In this document: positions 11,271 through 21,486 of the stretch, piece after piece
Layout: each line of letters begins with the position of its first letter
Numbering within the stretch: position 1 is the stretch's first letter
Assembly (NCBI RefSeq): GCF_003255815.1
Contig: NC_037682.1
Coordinates: 49,997,131-50,061,130, forward strand
Source of the DNA: Theropithecus gelada
Taxonomy: Eukaryota > Chordata > Mammalia > Primates > Cercopithecidae
DNA: 64,000 nucleotides
Reading direction: 5' to 3'
The notes under the pieces: model-generated
What the model was told of the DNA's origin: nothing
Database searches by the model: none
What the model saw: the letters and a program-made list of their open reading frames with translations, nothing else
Position numbers and translations under genes: made by a program

Positions 11271-11450
11271 TGGTGAAAAGAACATTGACTCTGCTATTTA
11301 TTAGCTTTGTGACTTTGAACACATTCTTCATTTTGTTGAATTTCAATTTTCCAAATCAGAATAATATTGTCTACCACATAGAGTTAGTGACAGTGTTAAA
11401 TAAGATTATATTGTGTGTTTTTCTGGCACAAAACAAGGTTTTATCTCTAA
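11271..11450 (+). repeat. MIR element (sense)
   Basis: GTGAAAAGAACATTGACTC, TTATTAGCTTTGTGACTTTG, a 'gaatttcaattttccaaatca' block and AATATTGTCTACCACATAG are in sense MIR order. Confidence 0.8.
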
Positions 11451-11559
11451 AGGACCCTCCCTCTTGCCCAAGTATTATTACTGGAACCCTACTTCCCCTT
11501 TCCCTGGCATGGAACCAACAGAATTCATCATTCACGAACTCCCTACATTAGAGTCCCAA

Positions 11560-11800
11560 GGAGTTTCCAAGAGTATGAGCATTAAATCAGACCCTATGTG
11601 TTCAAATCCTAGCTGAGCCACATGCTACTTGTGAAACTTTGAACAAATTACTTAAACTACCTGTGTCTCAGTTTTCTCCTCCTACAATGGCAATGTTAAA
11701 AGTATCTACCCCTTAGGGTTGTCATGAAATTTAAATTCAATACACGTAAAGCACTTAGACTTAGCCTGACATATAATAAGGACTCAACAAATATTAGGTA
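11560..11800 (+). repeat. MIR element (sense), near full length
   Basis: Nearly every MIR block is present: ATCAGACCCTATGTGTTCAAA, AAATTACTTAAACTACCTGTG, TCTCAGTTTTCTCCTCCTAC, CTTAGGGTTGTCATGAAATTT, GTAAAGCACTTAGACTTAGC and GACTCAACAAATATTAGG. Confidence 0.92.
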
Positions 11801-11802
11801 AT

Positions 11803-11935
11803 ATTCACTCAACAAATATTTATTGGAAGTCTACTATGCCAAGGTGCTATGTTAGGCTTTGGAGTAGTAAAGATGAATTAAACACAGGCTAGCTCTTAAG
11901 GAGCTCGCAGCTCTATGGAACAGAGCTATGAGATA
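11803..11935 (-). repeat. L2 LINE 3' end (antisense)
   Basis: CACTCAACAAATATTTATTGG, then CTACTATGCCAAGGTGCTATG, then TTAAGGAGCTCGCAGCTCTA match the antisense L2 3' end. It abuts the MIR upstream, a common arrangement of two old elements. Confidence 0.88.
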
Positions 11936-12436
11936 TTGAGCTAAAATCACTTCTACTTTTCCTAGAGTTACTAAAGTTTCCTTTCCTTATTTGAGGCTGC
12001 TGAGTTTTCACTCACCTCCCTACTTCTTTAGGGGATTGCTTTTTCAAACCTATATCTATAAGCATCTCTTAGCCAGACCTTTTAGGACGAGGCCTTTTCT
12101 TTCTGTTCCTCCCTTTGGATATTGAGAAGTGAGTCCCTTGAGGTTATGTCCTTAGTAATCTTACAAGTCTCTAATAACTGAGGACTTCCCCCGCAAGAAA
12201 AAGAAAAAAATACCCACAGTATTAATCATACTAGTATAGTATTTAGTTCCCTAATATTTAATTGCTTAATTTCTCAAGGTTGTATTTACTTTTGATTAAA
12301 TTCTTTAAGTTCTAAATCTATGCAAAATATGTTCCAAGAATTTTTCATCTTTTTATGTTAATGAATAGTTAAATGAACAAAATTGTTTGCAATCAAATAA
12401 TCAACACATCCCCCCACCCTCCCCCAAAGTAATTTC

Positions 12437-12485
12437 ATGGTTCTTAAGCATTTATTTCAAAGATCATGGAACAAGTACATTTCAA
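12437..12485 (+). repeat. 49-bp direct repeat, copy 2
   Basis: Partner of 11222-11270 at an offset of 1,215 bp with four mismatches. The sequence between the copies holds two sense MIRs and one antisense L2, so the pair is not the target-site duplication of one recent insertion. Confidence 0.85.
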
Positions 12486-12879
12486 ATGTATAGGACTTCA
12501 CAAGCTTTTCTTAGAGAAAAGTTTTTACAAGCAAATGAGTACCAAAGACAGCTGTTATTTTTCATCTTCAGAACTTGGTGATTATCTGGACCAACTTTTT
12601 TGCTGCATATTTTACCTGGAAGCTTAGATGGTGATAGGCACTCACTCTGTGTGTCAAGTTTCATTCTCCACTCTGGTGAGATGGCCGCCCACGTGTCCAG
12701 ACCTGAAGAGGGTCATATGTGTAGGGAATGGGTGTCAGGTTGAGGATCATGGTAATCAGAGGCTCCAGGGCCAGAGAAATGGGGGTGGGAGGAGACTGAG
12801 CACAGAAGAAGAAAGATGTGATAGTCAATAAAGTTCACTTTCCTAGAGAAATATTTCTGGGCTGGAAAGAGTGAAACAT

Positions 12880-13107
12880 AATTAAAGGGAAAGGAAGGAG
12901 AAGGAGAAACAGAAATTGGCACAAGAGATGGGAGGGAGGCAAAGGAAAGGGGAAAATTTAGTGGAGAGAAAGACTGGGAAAGAAAAAAAGAAAGAGCAAA
13001 AATGAGAAAGACAGAGAGGAAGGCAATTGATGGAAAATCTAGAAGGAAGACAGAATGGAAAGAAAGGAGAATCTGGAAACAGAAAGAAAGAAAGAACCCA
13101 TGGGCTA
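12880..13107. repeat. Purine-rich (GA-rich) tract
   Basis: About 230 bases strongly biased to A and G on the + strand, with GAAAGAAAGAAAG-type runs at both ends (12981-12998 and 13082-13096). The 161-residue open frame on the opposite strand is the translation of the pyrimidine-rich complement and has no domain. Confidence 0.85.
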
Positions 13108-13119
13108 CCCAGAACAAGA

Positions 13120-13320
13120 GATTCAGGACTCCAGGGTTAAAGAACAAGATGTTCCACCAACTCACTCTGTGACATTTAACAGGTCCCCTTGTCACCACCC
13201 AGCCCTGGCTTATTAGGTAAAGTGGTTCTGTGTAAGATACCTACCTCAAAGGCTTGGGGAAATTAAATGAGGATGTGAACCTGAAACATCAAATACAGTG
13301 TCTACTAGGACAGATTATCT
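13120..13320 (+). repeat. Possible MIR element (sense), diverged
   Basis: Wording such as CAACTCACTCTGTGACATTT, AAGATACCTACCTCAAAGG and GGGGAAATTAAATGAGGATG follows the MIR middle and 3' parts, but the core is poorly kept. Confidence 0.5.
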
Positions 13321-13429
13321 ATAAGTAAAATCTTCATTTTGCTGCTTGTTCTCAATTTCCCAATCTATTAAGTAAATCCTCTGATCTCTAGTAGTCAAAA
13401 ATAAAACTGGCAAGATGACAGCAGGATGG

Positions 13430-13975
13430 GAACAAATATGAACAAAACACAGACTTTGCCCTTGGAGAGCTCAAAGTCAAATAGAAAAAAAATTCACCAC
13501 AAGCTACAGGTGTGTTGAGTTCTAACACAGAAGTCTATGCTGAACACTAAAGGGGTTAGAAAAGGGAGCTTTTAATGCCACCTGCAGAAGTCATGGAGAG
13601 TTCCCAGAGGAAGTGACGTTTGAAGTGAGATGTGAAGAAAGAATGTTCCAGTCATGTGATGACACTCTCTGGAACTGTTACACTACCATAATTAAAGTAT
13701 ACTGAATCTTTTTCTCTCTGAAGGGGGAGGAGGATAAAATAATAATAATAAAAAAAGATATTTTGCAAATGGAGAAGGGGAGGGCTTGGCTTTTCACCTA
13801 CAGTAAACAGCAGGCACAAAGCAGAGACAGGAAGAAGCATAGTGTATGCAATGAAAAATAAGTTAGATGGAAGAAGTGTGTTGGCTGGAATCAGATCTTG
13901 AAGAGTTTTGTGTACAAGACTATGAAATTGCATTTTATTTGTGAAGCCATCAGGACCCACCTAACGACTTTAAAT
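13430..13975 (-). repeat. L2 LINE 3' region (antisense)
   Basis: ACAAAACACAGACTTTGCCC, GGAGAGCTCAAAGTC, CCAGAGGAAGTGACGTTTGAAG, GAATGTTCCAGTCATGTG and GGCACAAAGCAGAGACAGG are blocks of the antisense L2 body. Extended but diverged, with small insertions. Confidence 0.75.
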
Positions 13976-13981
13976 AGAAGT

Positions 13982-14021
13982 CGTTTGGTATTTAGAAACT
14001 TGAATTTGGTATTTAGAAACA
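13982..14021 (+). repeat. Short tandem duplication, period 20 bp
   Basis: TTTGGTATTTAGAAAC occurs twice in a row (from about 13984 and 14004), separated by TTGA. A simple local duplication. Confidence 0.85.
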
Positions 14022-14857
14022 ACCCTGGGACTGTGTATTAGAGGCAGCTGAGCCTACATGCAGGGAGACAGGTTATTCTATTCATCCGGAGAAGACCTGA
14101 TAAGGGTCTGAGAGAAAGCAGTCACAACAGGACTGGGAAGACAGAAGGGATCTAAGTGAAGTAAAATCATCAGGTACATGCACAAAATCCACACACAGGG
14201 GAAATCCCATTTTAATGGGGGAGGCTAGAGCATCCTCCTGAATCTCTGAGAAGCATATGAGTGGTAGGTGGTTGTCTACTCTTATCTTTTGATCATCACT
14301 ACTTCCTCCAGATGATTCTTTCTTTCTTGAGATAAGAACAAAAATGAGTGCTTTATTTATCAACATTTGGTTAATACTGTATTTATTAAACCATTTAAAG
14401 AAGTCACTGTATATCTTAGTTGTTTGTTTTTAGGTATGATGCATAATTCATTAGTAGCAAATGCTTGGAGGATGAAGCTGCTACAGATGAGAGAACTGTG
14501 TTAGGATAAAGAGCCTGATACTTTTGCAACTAGCAATTTCTATCAGACCCCTGAGCTGGGCCTCTGAAACCAGATATATACATATCTACAGAATACGCCT
14601 GTATATACCTCTTCACCAATCCATTTCCATTTTACACAGACAGATGAACTTTAGGATATGGCATTCTGGCTGATTTCTGGTGATACCTAACACAATCTGT
14701 GTTACCCGGTGTGCTCATTCAGTTATCATTGGGGCTACTGAGTGAAGGGATGAGAAGAGCCAAAGAGACGTGATGTTTGAGAATTTCCATTACTTGGAGG
14801 AAGCACAGGGGTAGCTTATTCTGTGTAGGTCCAAGGGCAGAGCAATGACCCATTGGT

Positions 14858-14942
14858 AGAAGTGACCTGGGAGCAGAAGTCACCTGAGAGCAGAAGTCAC
14901 CTGGGAGCAGAAGTCACCTAGAGACAGATGTCACCTGGAGAC
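14858..14942 (+). repeat. 17-bp minisatellite, five units
   Basis: Five head-to-tail copies of a 17-base unit, consensus AGAAGTCACCTGGGAGC. Units 1-3 are nearly identical; units 4 and 5 share derived changes (GAGAC endings, AGATG start in unit 5), suggesting stepwise growth from the left. A partial sixth unit (AGATGTCA) follows. Confidence 0.92.
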
Positions 14943-15009
14943 AGATGTCAGTTCTTTCTCAGACAAAACTAGGAATTTGTCAAGCAGAGAATAGATGCCA
15001 TTATGCAAA

Positions 15010-15225
15010 ATAGATTGCACTTTTATTGAGCACCACTGCATGTCAGGCACCGTGCTAGGATTGTTATAGCCATGTTCTTTTTGTAATCTCCTCTATGGAT
15101 CAGGAATATTACCTCCACTGCACAGAAAAGCACCCAATGCTCTAAAAGGTCAAATGACTTGCCCATGGCCTCACAATAGGTAAACAGTAGATCTATGATT
15201 TAAGTCCATCCCACAGACCCCAAAC
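15010..15225 (-). repeat. MIR element (antisense), near full length
   Basis: TTTATTGAGCACCACTGCATG, GTCAGGCACCGTGCTAGG, ATTACCTCCACTGCACAG, AATGACTTGCCCATGGCCTC and ACAATAGGTAAACAGTAG follow the antisense order of a MIR/MIRb-type element. Confidence 0.85.
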
Positions 15226-16270
15226 TAAGACTGATGATTCCCTGATAAATGTTCAGGTGGCCTGTCCCTGAAACTATACAACCAGAGGCGGAATGACGAA
15301 ATGCCTGTGAAGCTATAGAAGGGATCGGCTTTGGACAGGGCGTTAGCCCAGACAAACCCAGGCTTTCCTCCTAACTCTGAGGATCTCCAATTCTTAAACA
15401 GCAAAATGAAACTGAAATGAGTATATGGTGGAGTTCCCCAAATGCAAGGAGAGAAAACCATAATAAGAGTAGTTATCTGCAACATAAATGACTTTTTTTC
15501 CCGTTTTTAAAGAAGGGGGAAAGAAGCAGAAACCACGAGAGGAAGCAAACATGTATTTTATAAAACATTTTTCATCACCAAAAGTTCTGTTTTAGGTATT
15601 CTTCCTGCATGTTTTCATGCTGAAACCTATTTGCAAATTATTTTCTCACTTTTTTCCACATGAAATGTACCCTCGACTATATGACAAGAAATTATATGGT
15701 GCTAATAATTTATTTAAAACCAGATCCATGTCTCACATTCATTCTGTGTGGTGAAATCAAGTAGATGCAGAAGGGGGATTTTTTTCCTCTGAACTTTCTG
15801 ACCACCTCTATTGTGGAAGAGAGAGTAATAGCAGGTATTGAGAGTGCCAATTATGTGGTGATGTACAAACCCGCTGGAGAAAAATCTATATGATATTTTA
15901 ATGCTAGTCAAACAGAACGATGAAGTTTAAATTAGTTTCAAGCTACTAAAAATTCTAACTATGGCTTTGCCTTCATTGTATGTGAGGGTGAAAAATAGCT
16001 GTGTGGAAAAAATATATGTCTATCTTTTCTGTGGATAGGCGGCCTGGTGCCTCTTCCTTTTGCTAATGTACAAGGCTTCATTTTTTGCTTGTTTTTTCAT
16101 TGCTCCATTTTCCCATTGCTTCCTTCAATTTTTACTCTCTCGTTCATTTTTCTTGCTGACCACCTCTCCTTTCTTCTTCCAATTATCATATTGCCTACTT
16201 TCTTTTCTATTAATTCATCTATCAATTTCATAAGCTCATAGAATCAAAGAAGGTTAGAACTAAGACTCTG

Positions 16271-16272
<2 letters not shown>
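15226..16272. other. Unique AT-rich sequence
   Basis: No transposon signature. The 15550-15760 part is AT-rich, repeat-free and has several TAAT cores (GCTAATAATTTATT), so it may be a non-coding conserved block. Pyrimidine-rich wording at 16100-16210 gives a spurious 64-residue frame. Confidence 0.4.

Positions 16273-16304
<32 letters not shown>
16273..16304. repeat. Poly(A) run of 32
   Basis: A pure A run followed directly by GGCCGAGGTGGGGACG. The flank looks faintly Alu-like but no Alu body is present on either side. Confidence 0.9.
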
Positions 16305-16307
<3 letters not shown>

Positions 16308-16448
16308 CGAGGTGGGGACGTTGAAAACAATAATCAAACCCACCCTCCTATGATCCAGATGGGTGAGTGTATGGAAGGGGTGAAGGGCTGAGGGTTTCCA
16401 AGAGGACACAGCTCATTTAAGCCACCCAACAAATTTTTTTTTTTTTTT

Positions 16449-16750
16449 AAAGAAGAAACGTTTATTTTCTCCCCTTTAGGATTTCTTCCAACCTAGCTCT
16501 TCCTACACCATAACTTGGAGTTTCTATCGGTCTCCCTCATGGAGGTATGCACTCCAGGAGGGCAGAGACTGTGTTACAGTCATTTCTGCATCCATTGTGC
16601 CTGGTACAATGTCCAGCAAATAGCAAACCTCAGTTTATTGGATCAGGTTAAATTGCATTGAATTGAATTCTTTTCTGGGTCCCAGGCTACAAGAATCAGT
16701 AGCTCTGCTAATGTGTAGCCTTTTAGCCTCACTGCAATGTGCTTTATTTC
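16449..16750 (-). other. Transduced non-L1 3' flank
   Basis: Lies between the two poly(T) runs. Read in L1 orientation it ends with AATAAA (complement at 16461-16466), 12 bases before the outer poly(A): an alternative polyadenylation signal in the right place. It contains a sense-oriented L2 3' fragment (GGAGGGCAGAGACTGTGTTAC at 16558). The source should lie downstream of another L1 elsewhere in the genome. Confidence 0.8.
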
Positions 16751-16763
16751 TTTTTTTTTTTTT

Positions 16764-17252
16764 AAATATACTTTAAGTTCTAGGGTACATGTGCACAACA
16801 TGCAGGTTTGTTACATATGTATACATGTGCCATGTTGGTGTGCTGCACCCATTAACTCATCATTTACATTACGTATCTCCTAATGCTATCCCTCCCCCCT
16901 CCCCCCTCCCCAAGGACCCAGTGTGTGATGTTCCCCTTCCTGTGTCCAAGTGATCTCATTGTTCAATTCCCACCTATGAGTGAGAACATGCGGTATTTGG
17001 TTTTCTGTTCTTGCGATAGTTTGCTGAGAATGATGGTTTCTGGCTGCATCTATGTCCCTACAAAGGACACGAACTCATCCTTTTTTATGGCTGCATAGTA
17101 TTCCATGGTGTATATGTGCCACATTTTCTTAATCCAGTCTGTCACTGATAGACATTTGGGTTGATTCCAAGTCTTTGCTATTGTGAATAGTGCCACAATA
17201 AACATACGTGTGCATGTGTCTTTATAGCAGCATGACTTATAATCCTTTGGGT
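16764..17252 (-). mobile_element. L1PA-type 3' end, 5'-truncated
   Basis: About 490 bp of primate L1 end-of-ORF2 and 3' UTR in antisense: TACTTTAAGTTCTAGGGTAC, GTGCACAACATGCAGGTTTG, TCATTGTTCAATTCCCACCT, GCATAGTATTCCATGGTG, and truncation within TTTATAGCAGCATGACTTAT. The L1's own signal region, normally AAAGTATAATAAA in sense, here reads AAAGTATATTTAAA, so the canonical AATAAA is lost. Sequence quality fits an L1PA or Old World monkey L1RS-type element. Confidence 0.93.
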
Positions 17253-17539
17253 ACCCAACAATTTTTTAAGGGAGTAGAGTGATCAGGGAGTGGGCACAGA
17301 GAAAGGGAATTTGGATCAGAATGTGAATCCAGAATCCTCATCTCCGTAGACTCTGTCTATTATTACAAAAATTCACGTGTAATAATCAAATTTCCAAAAG
17401 ATATTTTTCCTTTTTTATTTGTTTTAAAGTATTAAGGCACATCTAAACCTCATGCAACCCCATCAAAAGGTGAGGTAGGTAGCACTGATGAGGAACATCT
17501 CTATTATAGGGATGAGAAAGTGGGAGTGGGACAGGAGAA

Positions 17540-17735
17540 TGATGTTGAATGAATTCCTCTTATGGGACAGGCACATTCCCATGTGATTTAACACATAATC
17601 CATCCTGCCTTTAAGTATTTTTGTGATTGTTCTACAGACCAGGGGTCTGAGGTTCAGAAAACTTAACTGGTCAGACAGTTGGAGCGTGACTGAGGTGAAA
17701 AGAAGTGTAGAAAGCCCATGTTTTCTGTGAGATGT
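17540..17735 (-). repeat. MIR element (antisense), diverged
   Basis: GGACAGGCACATTCCCATGTG, TTAACACATAATCCATCCTG, CAGGGGTCTGAGGTTCAG and CTTAACTGGTCAGACAGTTGG follow antisense MIR order. 17268-17540 upstream shows nothing recognisable. Confidence 0.65.
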
Positions 17736-18439
17736 GGCCAGGCCCTCAGGTGTCACAACAGGCTCATGAAAGAATTGGGTCTGGAAGTACGTCTTCTTCT
17801 AACTCAGAACACTTCCCAGACCATCTCAGTAAATAAGTCCAGAAGGTTGGTGTGACCTCCTCAAGGGATGACAGACTTGGCATTGATTTATTATTTATAT
17901 TAACACTCATACCAGGAGGATGGAGCAGACGGGCAGGGCAGAGGAGCTCAAGCTGGACTTAGGGAGTTAAGTCAGGTCGCTTTGAAAAATTGGCTACATG
18001 AGGAAAAAGCACAAAGTTTAGGATTTTAAAAGTAAGTGTCGGGATAATAGGATTGGAGATGATTTCTTAATTTTTTTTCATGGAAAATAGCTGTATTGTT
18101 TTTACAAAAAAAATGAGCAATATAGAAAAGTTCAAAAAATAGTGAAAATCATGCAGAATATCACCACCAAGTTGTACTCACTAATAAAGAGTGGGTGTCT
18201 ATCTTTACAGACTTGTTTATTTGCCAGGAAACAGATGCTTGTCTTCTTTGTATTTTCCTGTACTTTCCAATTTTTCTGGGATATCTTATTTATTTATTTT
18301 ATAACACATAAATACTCTTTAATTTAAGAAGTCATTTGGGGCTAGATGATACAGAACTTTAGAATAGTAAGCTTAGGGGGTTGCTTATATATCTGGCATA
18401 TCTGTCTGTCCTTCTGTCCTCAAATGCCACCTCCTTCTA

Positions 18440-18545
18440 AAAGCGACTCGAAAGGAAAGAATAAGACATTTAGAGTTCACTCAGTAAACAACTGGGAAAC
18501 ACTAAAGAATTTTGAACATATGTGAAATATGATCCAGTTAACAAA
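18440..18545 (-). repeat. Possible L2 fragment (antisense)
   Basis: GGGAAACACTAAAGAATTTTG and GTGAAATATGATCCAGTTAAC resemble 'gaagccattggagggttttgagcaga...gtgacatgatctgatt' of antisense L2. 17736-18440 otherwise shows only AT-rich sequence, perhaps an old L1 remnant near 18060-18330. Confidence 0.5.
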
Positions 18546-18565
18546 TTAGAAACATTCCTCTAGCA

Positions 18566-18745
18566 CAGAGTCCTCAAAACTTAGTCTCTGAAATACCAGC
18601 ATGAGGCACTTGTTAAAAATGCCAATTATCAGGCCCCACCCCAGACTTAACTGAATCCAAGACTCAAAGAGTTGGGATGCAGAAATCCAATCTTTAACAA
18701 GCCCTCCAGTGATTCTGATGCATGCTAGAGCTTGGAACCTCCACA
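18566..18745 (+). mobile_element. MER5A, hAT-Charlie non-autonomous DNA transposon
   Basis: Near-complete: start CAGAGTCCTCAAAACTTAGTC, then GCACTTGTTAAAAATGCC, AGGCCCCACCCCAGACTTAAC, TGAATCCAAGACTC, AATCTTTAACAAGCCCTCCAG and TGATTCTGATGCATGCTAGAG. Both arms of the ~190 bp element are visible. Confidence 0.9.
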
Positions 18746-20329
18746 CTATGCTGGAGCAGTATTTAAAGAGCATAGCTTGGTGGGGAAAATGTGGTGATAA
18801 GCGTAAAAGCCCCATCAGTCACCATGGTGAGACATAATGAAGAATGGCTGTCAGAGCCCAGTCCTGTCATGCTCAATGTCCAGGTACGGCTGAGCTGGTA
18901 GCTCCATGTCCTGAATTATCACCCACAATCTGCATTTATGAATGGTCAGGACAAGACTTCTGAATCAATTTTTTTTCCACCAATGTAAATATCTCTCATA
19001 AAAAGGCAGGTTTTTGACAAATTCATTTTAAAAATTGGGTTGGCGTATTAATTCCTAAAGCTAAGCGCTTGTCTTCTTGTGCATATTATTTATATAAAAG
19101 AAGTTTAAAAACCTTCCCAGCTTGTCATTTAATATCTGAGTGTTTCTAGAAAGAAAATATTGTTATGTGGGCAGCCTTCTTCTTCCTTTTATTTTAATGT
19201 TTTTCAGTCCTCTAAACATGGAAGTGTGTGAGGATCAGTTCTGAATCCTTCATCAGCTCTAATATGGGAGCCCTGATTTTATGTTGGAGATTACTTCTCC
19301 GGGCCCCCTCCCCCAAGTTGAAAGATGACATTGTTCACCACAACGATTCCCTCAGGATTCTCCCACGTCATGCCTGCCGAGCCCCAGTGACAAGATATAG
19401 GGGGCAGTTAGGCTATTACATACTCTCCCTGCCACTTTCAATCAAGCCTAATGCAATCAGAAACACATGACTACATCAACACATCTCCTTTAATCAAATG
19501 TGATTAAGTCAGTCATTAGTTTTTCAAGACAAATAAAGGATACAAGTGCTTGTATTATAAATGTAACCGCCCCCCTTCTTAAGTGATTTGATAGAAAGGA
19601 AGCCCCCCTAGAACAGAATTTAGAACCTTTGGAGGTCTTTGTACGTTTCCTGCTGGTATTTATTGGAATGGAGCATCCAGGGTTTGTATCCACAATTTCT
19701 TCTTGTCTGTCCCCTTCGCAAAGCCCCCATGTTGTCAAGCAGAATTTGGCTTCAGCTTGATCAGAATGATTTCATTATCCCATTGTTACCATTATGACTT
19801 GGGCAATTAGTAGTTTATAAGTATAAATTTATGGCAATCTGTGATCCAGGCGCATTGGCAGTAGTCAGGGCATAATAAAAACCCAATCAATTTCTTTCAT
19901 TTAATATGTAGGCTGTGACCCTAGTTTTGATTAGAACTCTTAGCTATTTCATCTTTAAATAAAAAAGAATGTCTTCAAGCAATTATATGGTGTGTTAATT
20001 GGATATTCCTTTTTATCTCTTATACTACTGAATGCATTGCTAACGAAATCCTTGTTTTCTCCTTCTGTCTCATTCTTAGTAATGTCTCTCTGCCTTCCTC
20101 TCTCTGACTCCCTTACTCTTTGTCTCCCTGATTCTCAGTCTCTGCCTCATTCTGTCCTGATATCTCTCTATTTTGAGACCCCATGGGCCACGCACAGCTT
20201 GGCTAAAATGCAGGGGGCTTGGTGTGCCCAGTTTCCACTTTCCTCTCCATTTGTGAAGCCCCCATTCTCACTGTGTTTTATGTCCCCAACTTTCCATTAG
20301 GACTTTCAGGTATTATGGAGCTGAAGTCA
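18746..20329. other. Largely unique AT-rich sequence
   Basis: No transposon recognised. 19480-19600 and 19780-20030 are repeat-free, AT-rich, with many TAAT/ATTA cores (TTTAATCAAATGTGATTAAG, GTGTGTTAATTGG), as often seen in conserved non-coding DNA. 20090-20180 is CT-rich low-complexity sequence (CTCTCTGACTCCCTTACTC). Confidence 0.4.
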
Positions 20330-20331
20330 CC

Positions 20332-20382
20332 AGGTTGCCTAGAAAGCCTAGCACATAGTAGGTGCTTAATAAGTAATAAATA
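20332..20382 (+). repeat. L2 3' end fragment (sense)
   Basis: GCCTAGCACATAGTAGGTGC then TTAATAAGTAATAAATA is the sense L2 terminus. The following Alu inserted at its end and duplicated AAGTAATAAATA. Confidence 0.75.
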
Positions 20383-20678
20383 GGCCGGGCGCTGTGGCTC
20401 AAGCCTGTAATCCCAGCACTTTGGGAGGCCGAGACGGGCGGATCACGAGGTCAGGAGATCGAGACCATCCTGGCTGACACGGTGAAACCCCGTCTCTACT
20501 AAAAAATACAAAAAATTAGCCGGGCGAGGTGGCGGGCGCGCCTGTAGTCCCAGCTACTCGGGAGGCTGAGGCAGGAAAATGGCGTGAACCCGGGAGGCGG
20601 AGCTTGCAGTGAGCTGAGATCCGGCCACTGCACTCCAGCCTGGGNNNNNNNNNNNNNNNNNNNNNNNNNNNNNNNTAC

Positions 20679-20705
<27 letters not shown>
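20383..20705 (+). mobile_element. AluY, Old World monkey AluYRa type, interrupted by an assembly gap
   Basis: Left arm has GGCCGGGCGCTGTGGCTCAA and GAGACGGGCGGATCACGAGG; right arm has GCTTGCAGTGAGCTGAGATC followed by CGGCCACTGCACTCC, the Old World monkey signature. A perfect 12-bp target-site duplication AAGTAATAAATA flanks it (20371-20382 and 20706-20717). The end of the right arm is replaced by Ns, so length and tail cannot be read. Confidence 0.93.
20645..20675. other. Assembly gap, 31 Ns
   Basis: Undetermined bases at the Alu right-arm end and tail. Translations through this region are meaningless. Confidence 0.99.
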
Positions 20706-20711
<6 letters not shown>

Positions 20712-20717
20712 TAAATA

Positions 20718-21440
20718 AATAAATGAGGCCACCCTCCAATCCCTGTGTATCACACTGTCACTCTCTTTACCAGAACAGTTTACTAAAATCTGTTTTGCTT
20801 TTCTGGAATAATATTTCCCTGAAAAATCTACAACCTCAGGTTTATACTTTGAAAGGTGCCTTAGACTGTGGTTAAAAAAAAAAAAAAAAAAAGGGACCCT
20901 AGTCTCACTGATGGGGAACCCACGTAGGTCAGAGACTTGGTCTGCCACGCAATTACAGAGCTTCTTATCTCTATCACATGGAATATGTCCTTTATGGGAT
21001 GATTTTGTAAGCTTGGATGAACCACTACTTAGAAAGTGTGCTTTCAGTTATTATTGGTTTTATTTCTTTAGCAAATCCTTCTGTAGTGCTTAATATCTTT
21101 CATTCATCCACAGATTCTGACAGGATTCTAAATCTCTTTTTGGTATAATTAAATACATCCAGAAAAGTATCATTTTGCTTATCTCTTGGAAGCATTCCTC
21201 TTGAAGCCTTTCAGCTTCCTTTCCAACCTGTACCCACAGCTCTACATGCCCTTGTTCCAGAAAGGGCATGATTTTGCCAACGTTCTGGAGTTCCTTTAGG
21301 AGCTCTTGTTTCCTAGATGCTGTTTTTCTTTTTGTTGTTATTGTTTTATTTCTTTGCTTTTGTAAAGCACATTTTGCACTAATATCCTTAAAAATAATAC
21401 ATGGGAGACATTTTTTTGAGACAACATTTGTCTGAAAATA
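20718..21440. other. Unique sequence with an 18-20 bp poly(A) run
   Basis: The A run begins near 20875. No clear transposon follows; 21080-21290 is repeat-free. Confidence 0.4.
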
Positions 21441-21486
21441 CAGTCATCTCTTGGTATACACAGGAGATTGGTGCCAGGCCCCCACC
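21441..21486 (+). mobile_element. Tigger-type DNA transposon terminus, split by the following LTR
   Basis: CAGTCATCTCTTGGTATACAC and AGGAGATTGGTGCCAGGCCC are the first bases of a TcMar-Tigger (MER-type) element, close to the start of the Tigger copy at 55430. Its continuation may be 22056-22290. Confidence 0.7.

Larger units (their letters stand above)
16424..17267 (-). mobile_element. 5'-truncated L1 insertion with 3' transduction (whole unit incl. TSDs)
   Basis: The unit reads, on the + strand: left duplication ACCCAACAA(A)TTTTTT at 16424, a 15-T run (16434-16448), about 300 bp of non-L1 sequence, a 13-T run (16751-16763), the L1 3' end, and the right duplication ACCCAACAATTTTTT at 17253-17267 directly followed by AA. 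TTTT/AA is the L1 endonuclease cleavage preference. One duplication pair enclosing both tails is what a single L1 transcript that read past its own polyadenylation site would leave. Confidence 0.85.

Noticed and set aside
12713..13198. 161-residue minus-strand frame, longest apart from Alu-derived ones
   Set aside because: Serine/phenylalanine/leucine-rich translation of a pyrimidine-rich strand; low complexity, no domain, no splice or promoter context.
16273..16320. Poly(A) run followed by GGCCGAGGTGGGG, as if an Alu tail joined an Alu fragment
   Set aside because: No Alu body on either side and the match is about 12 bases; chance similarity or a small rearrangement cannot be told apart.
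20499..20948. 149-residue frame containing unknown residues
   Set aside because: Runs through the Alu and the 31-N gap; the sequence is undetermined there.
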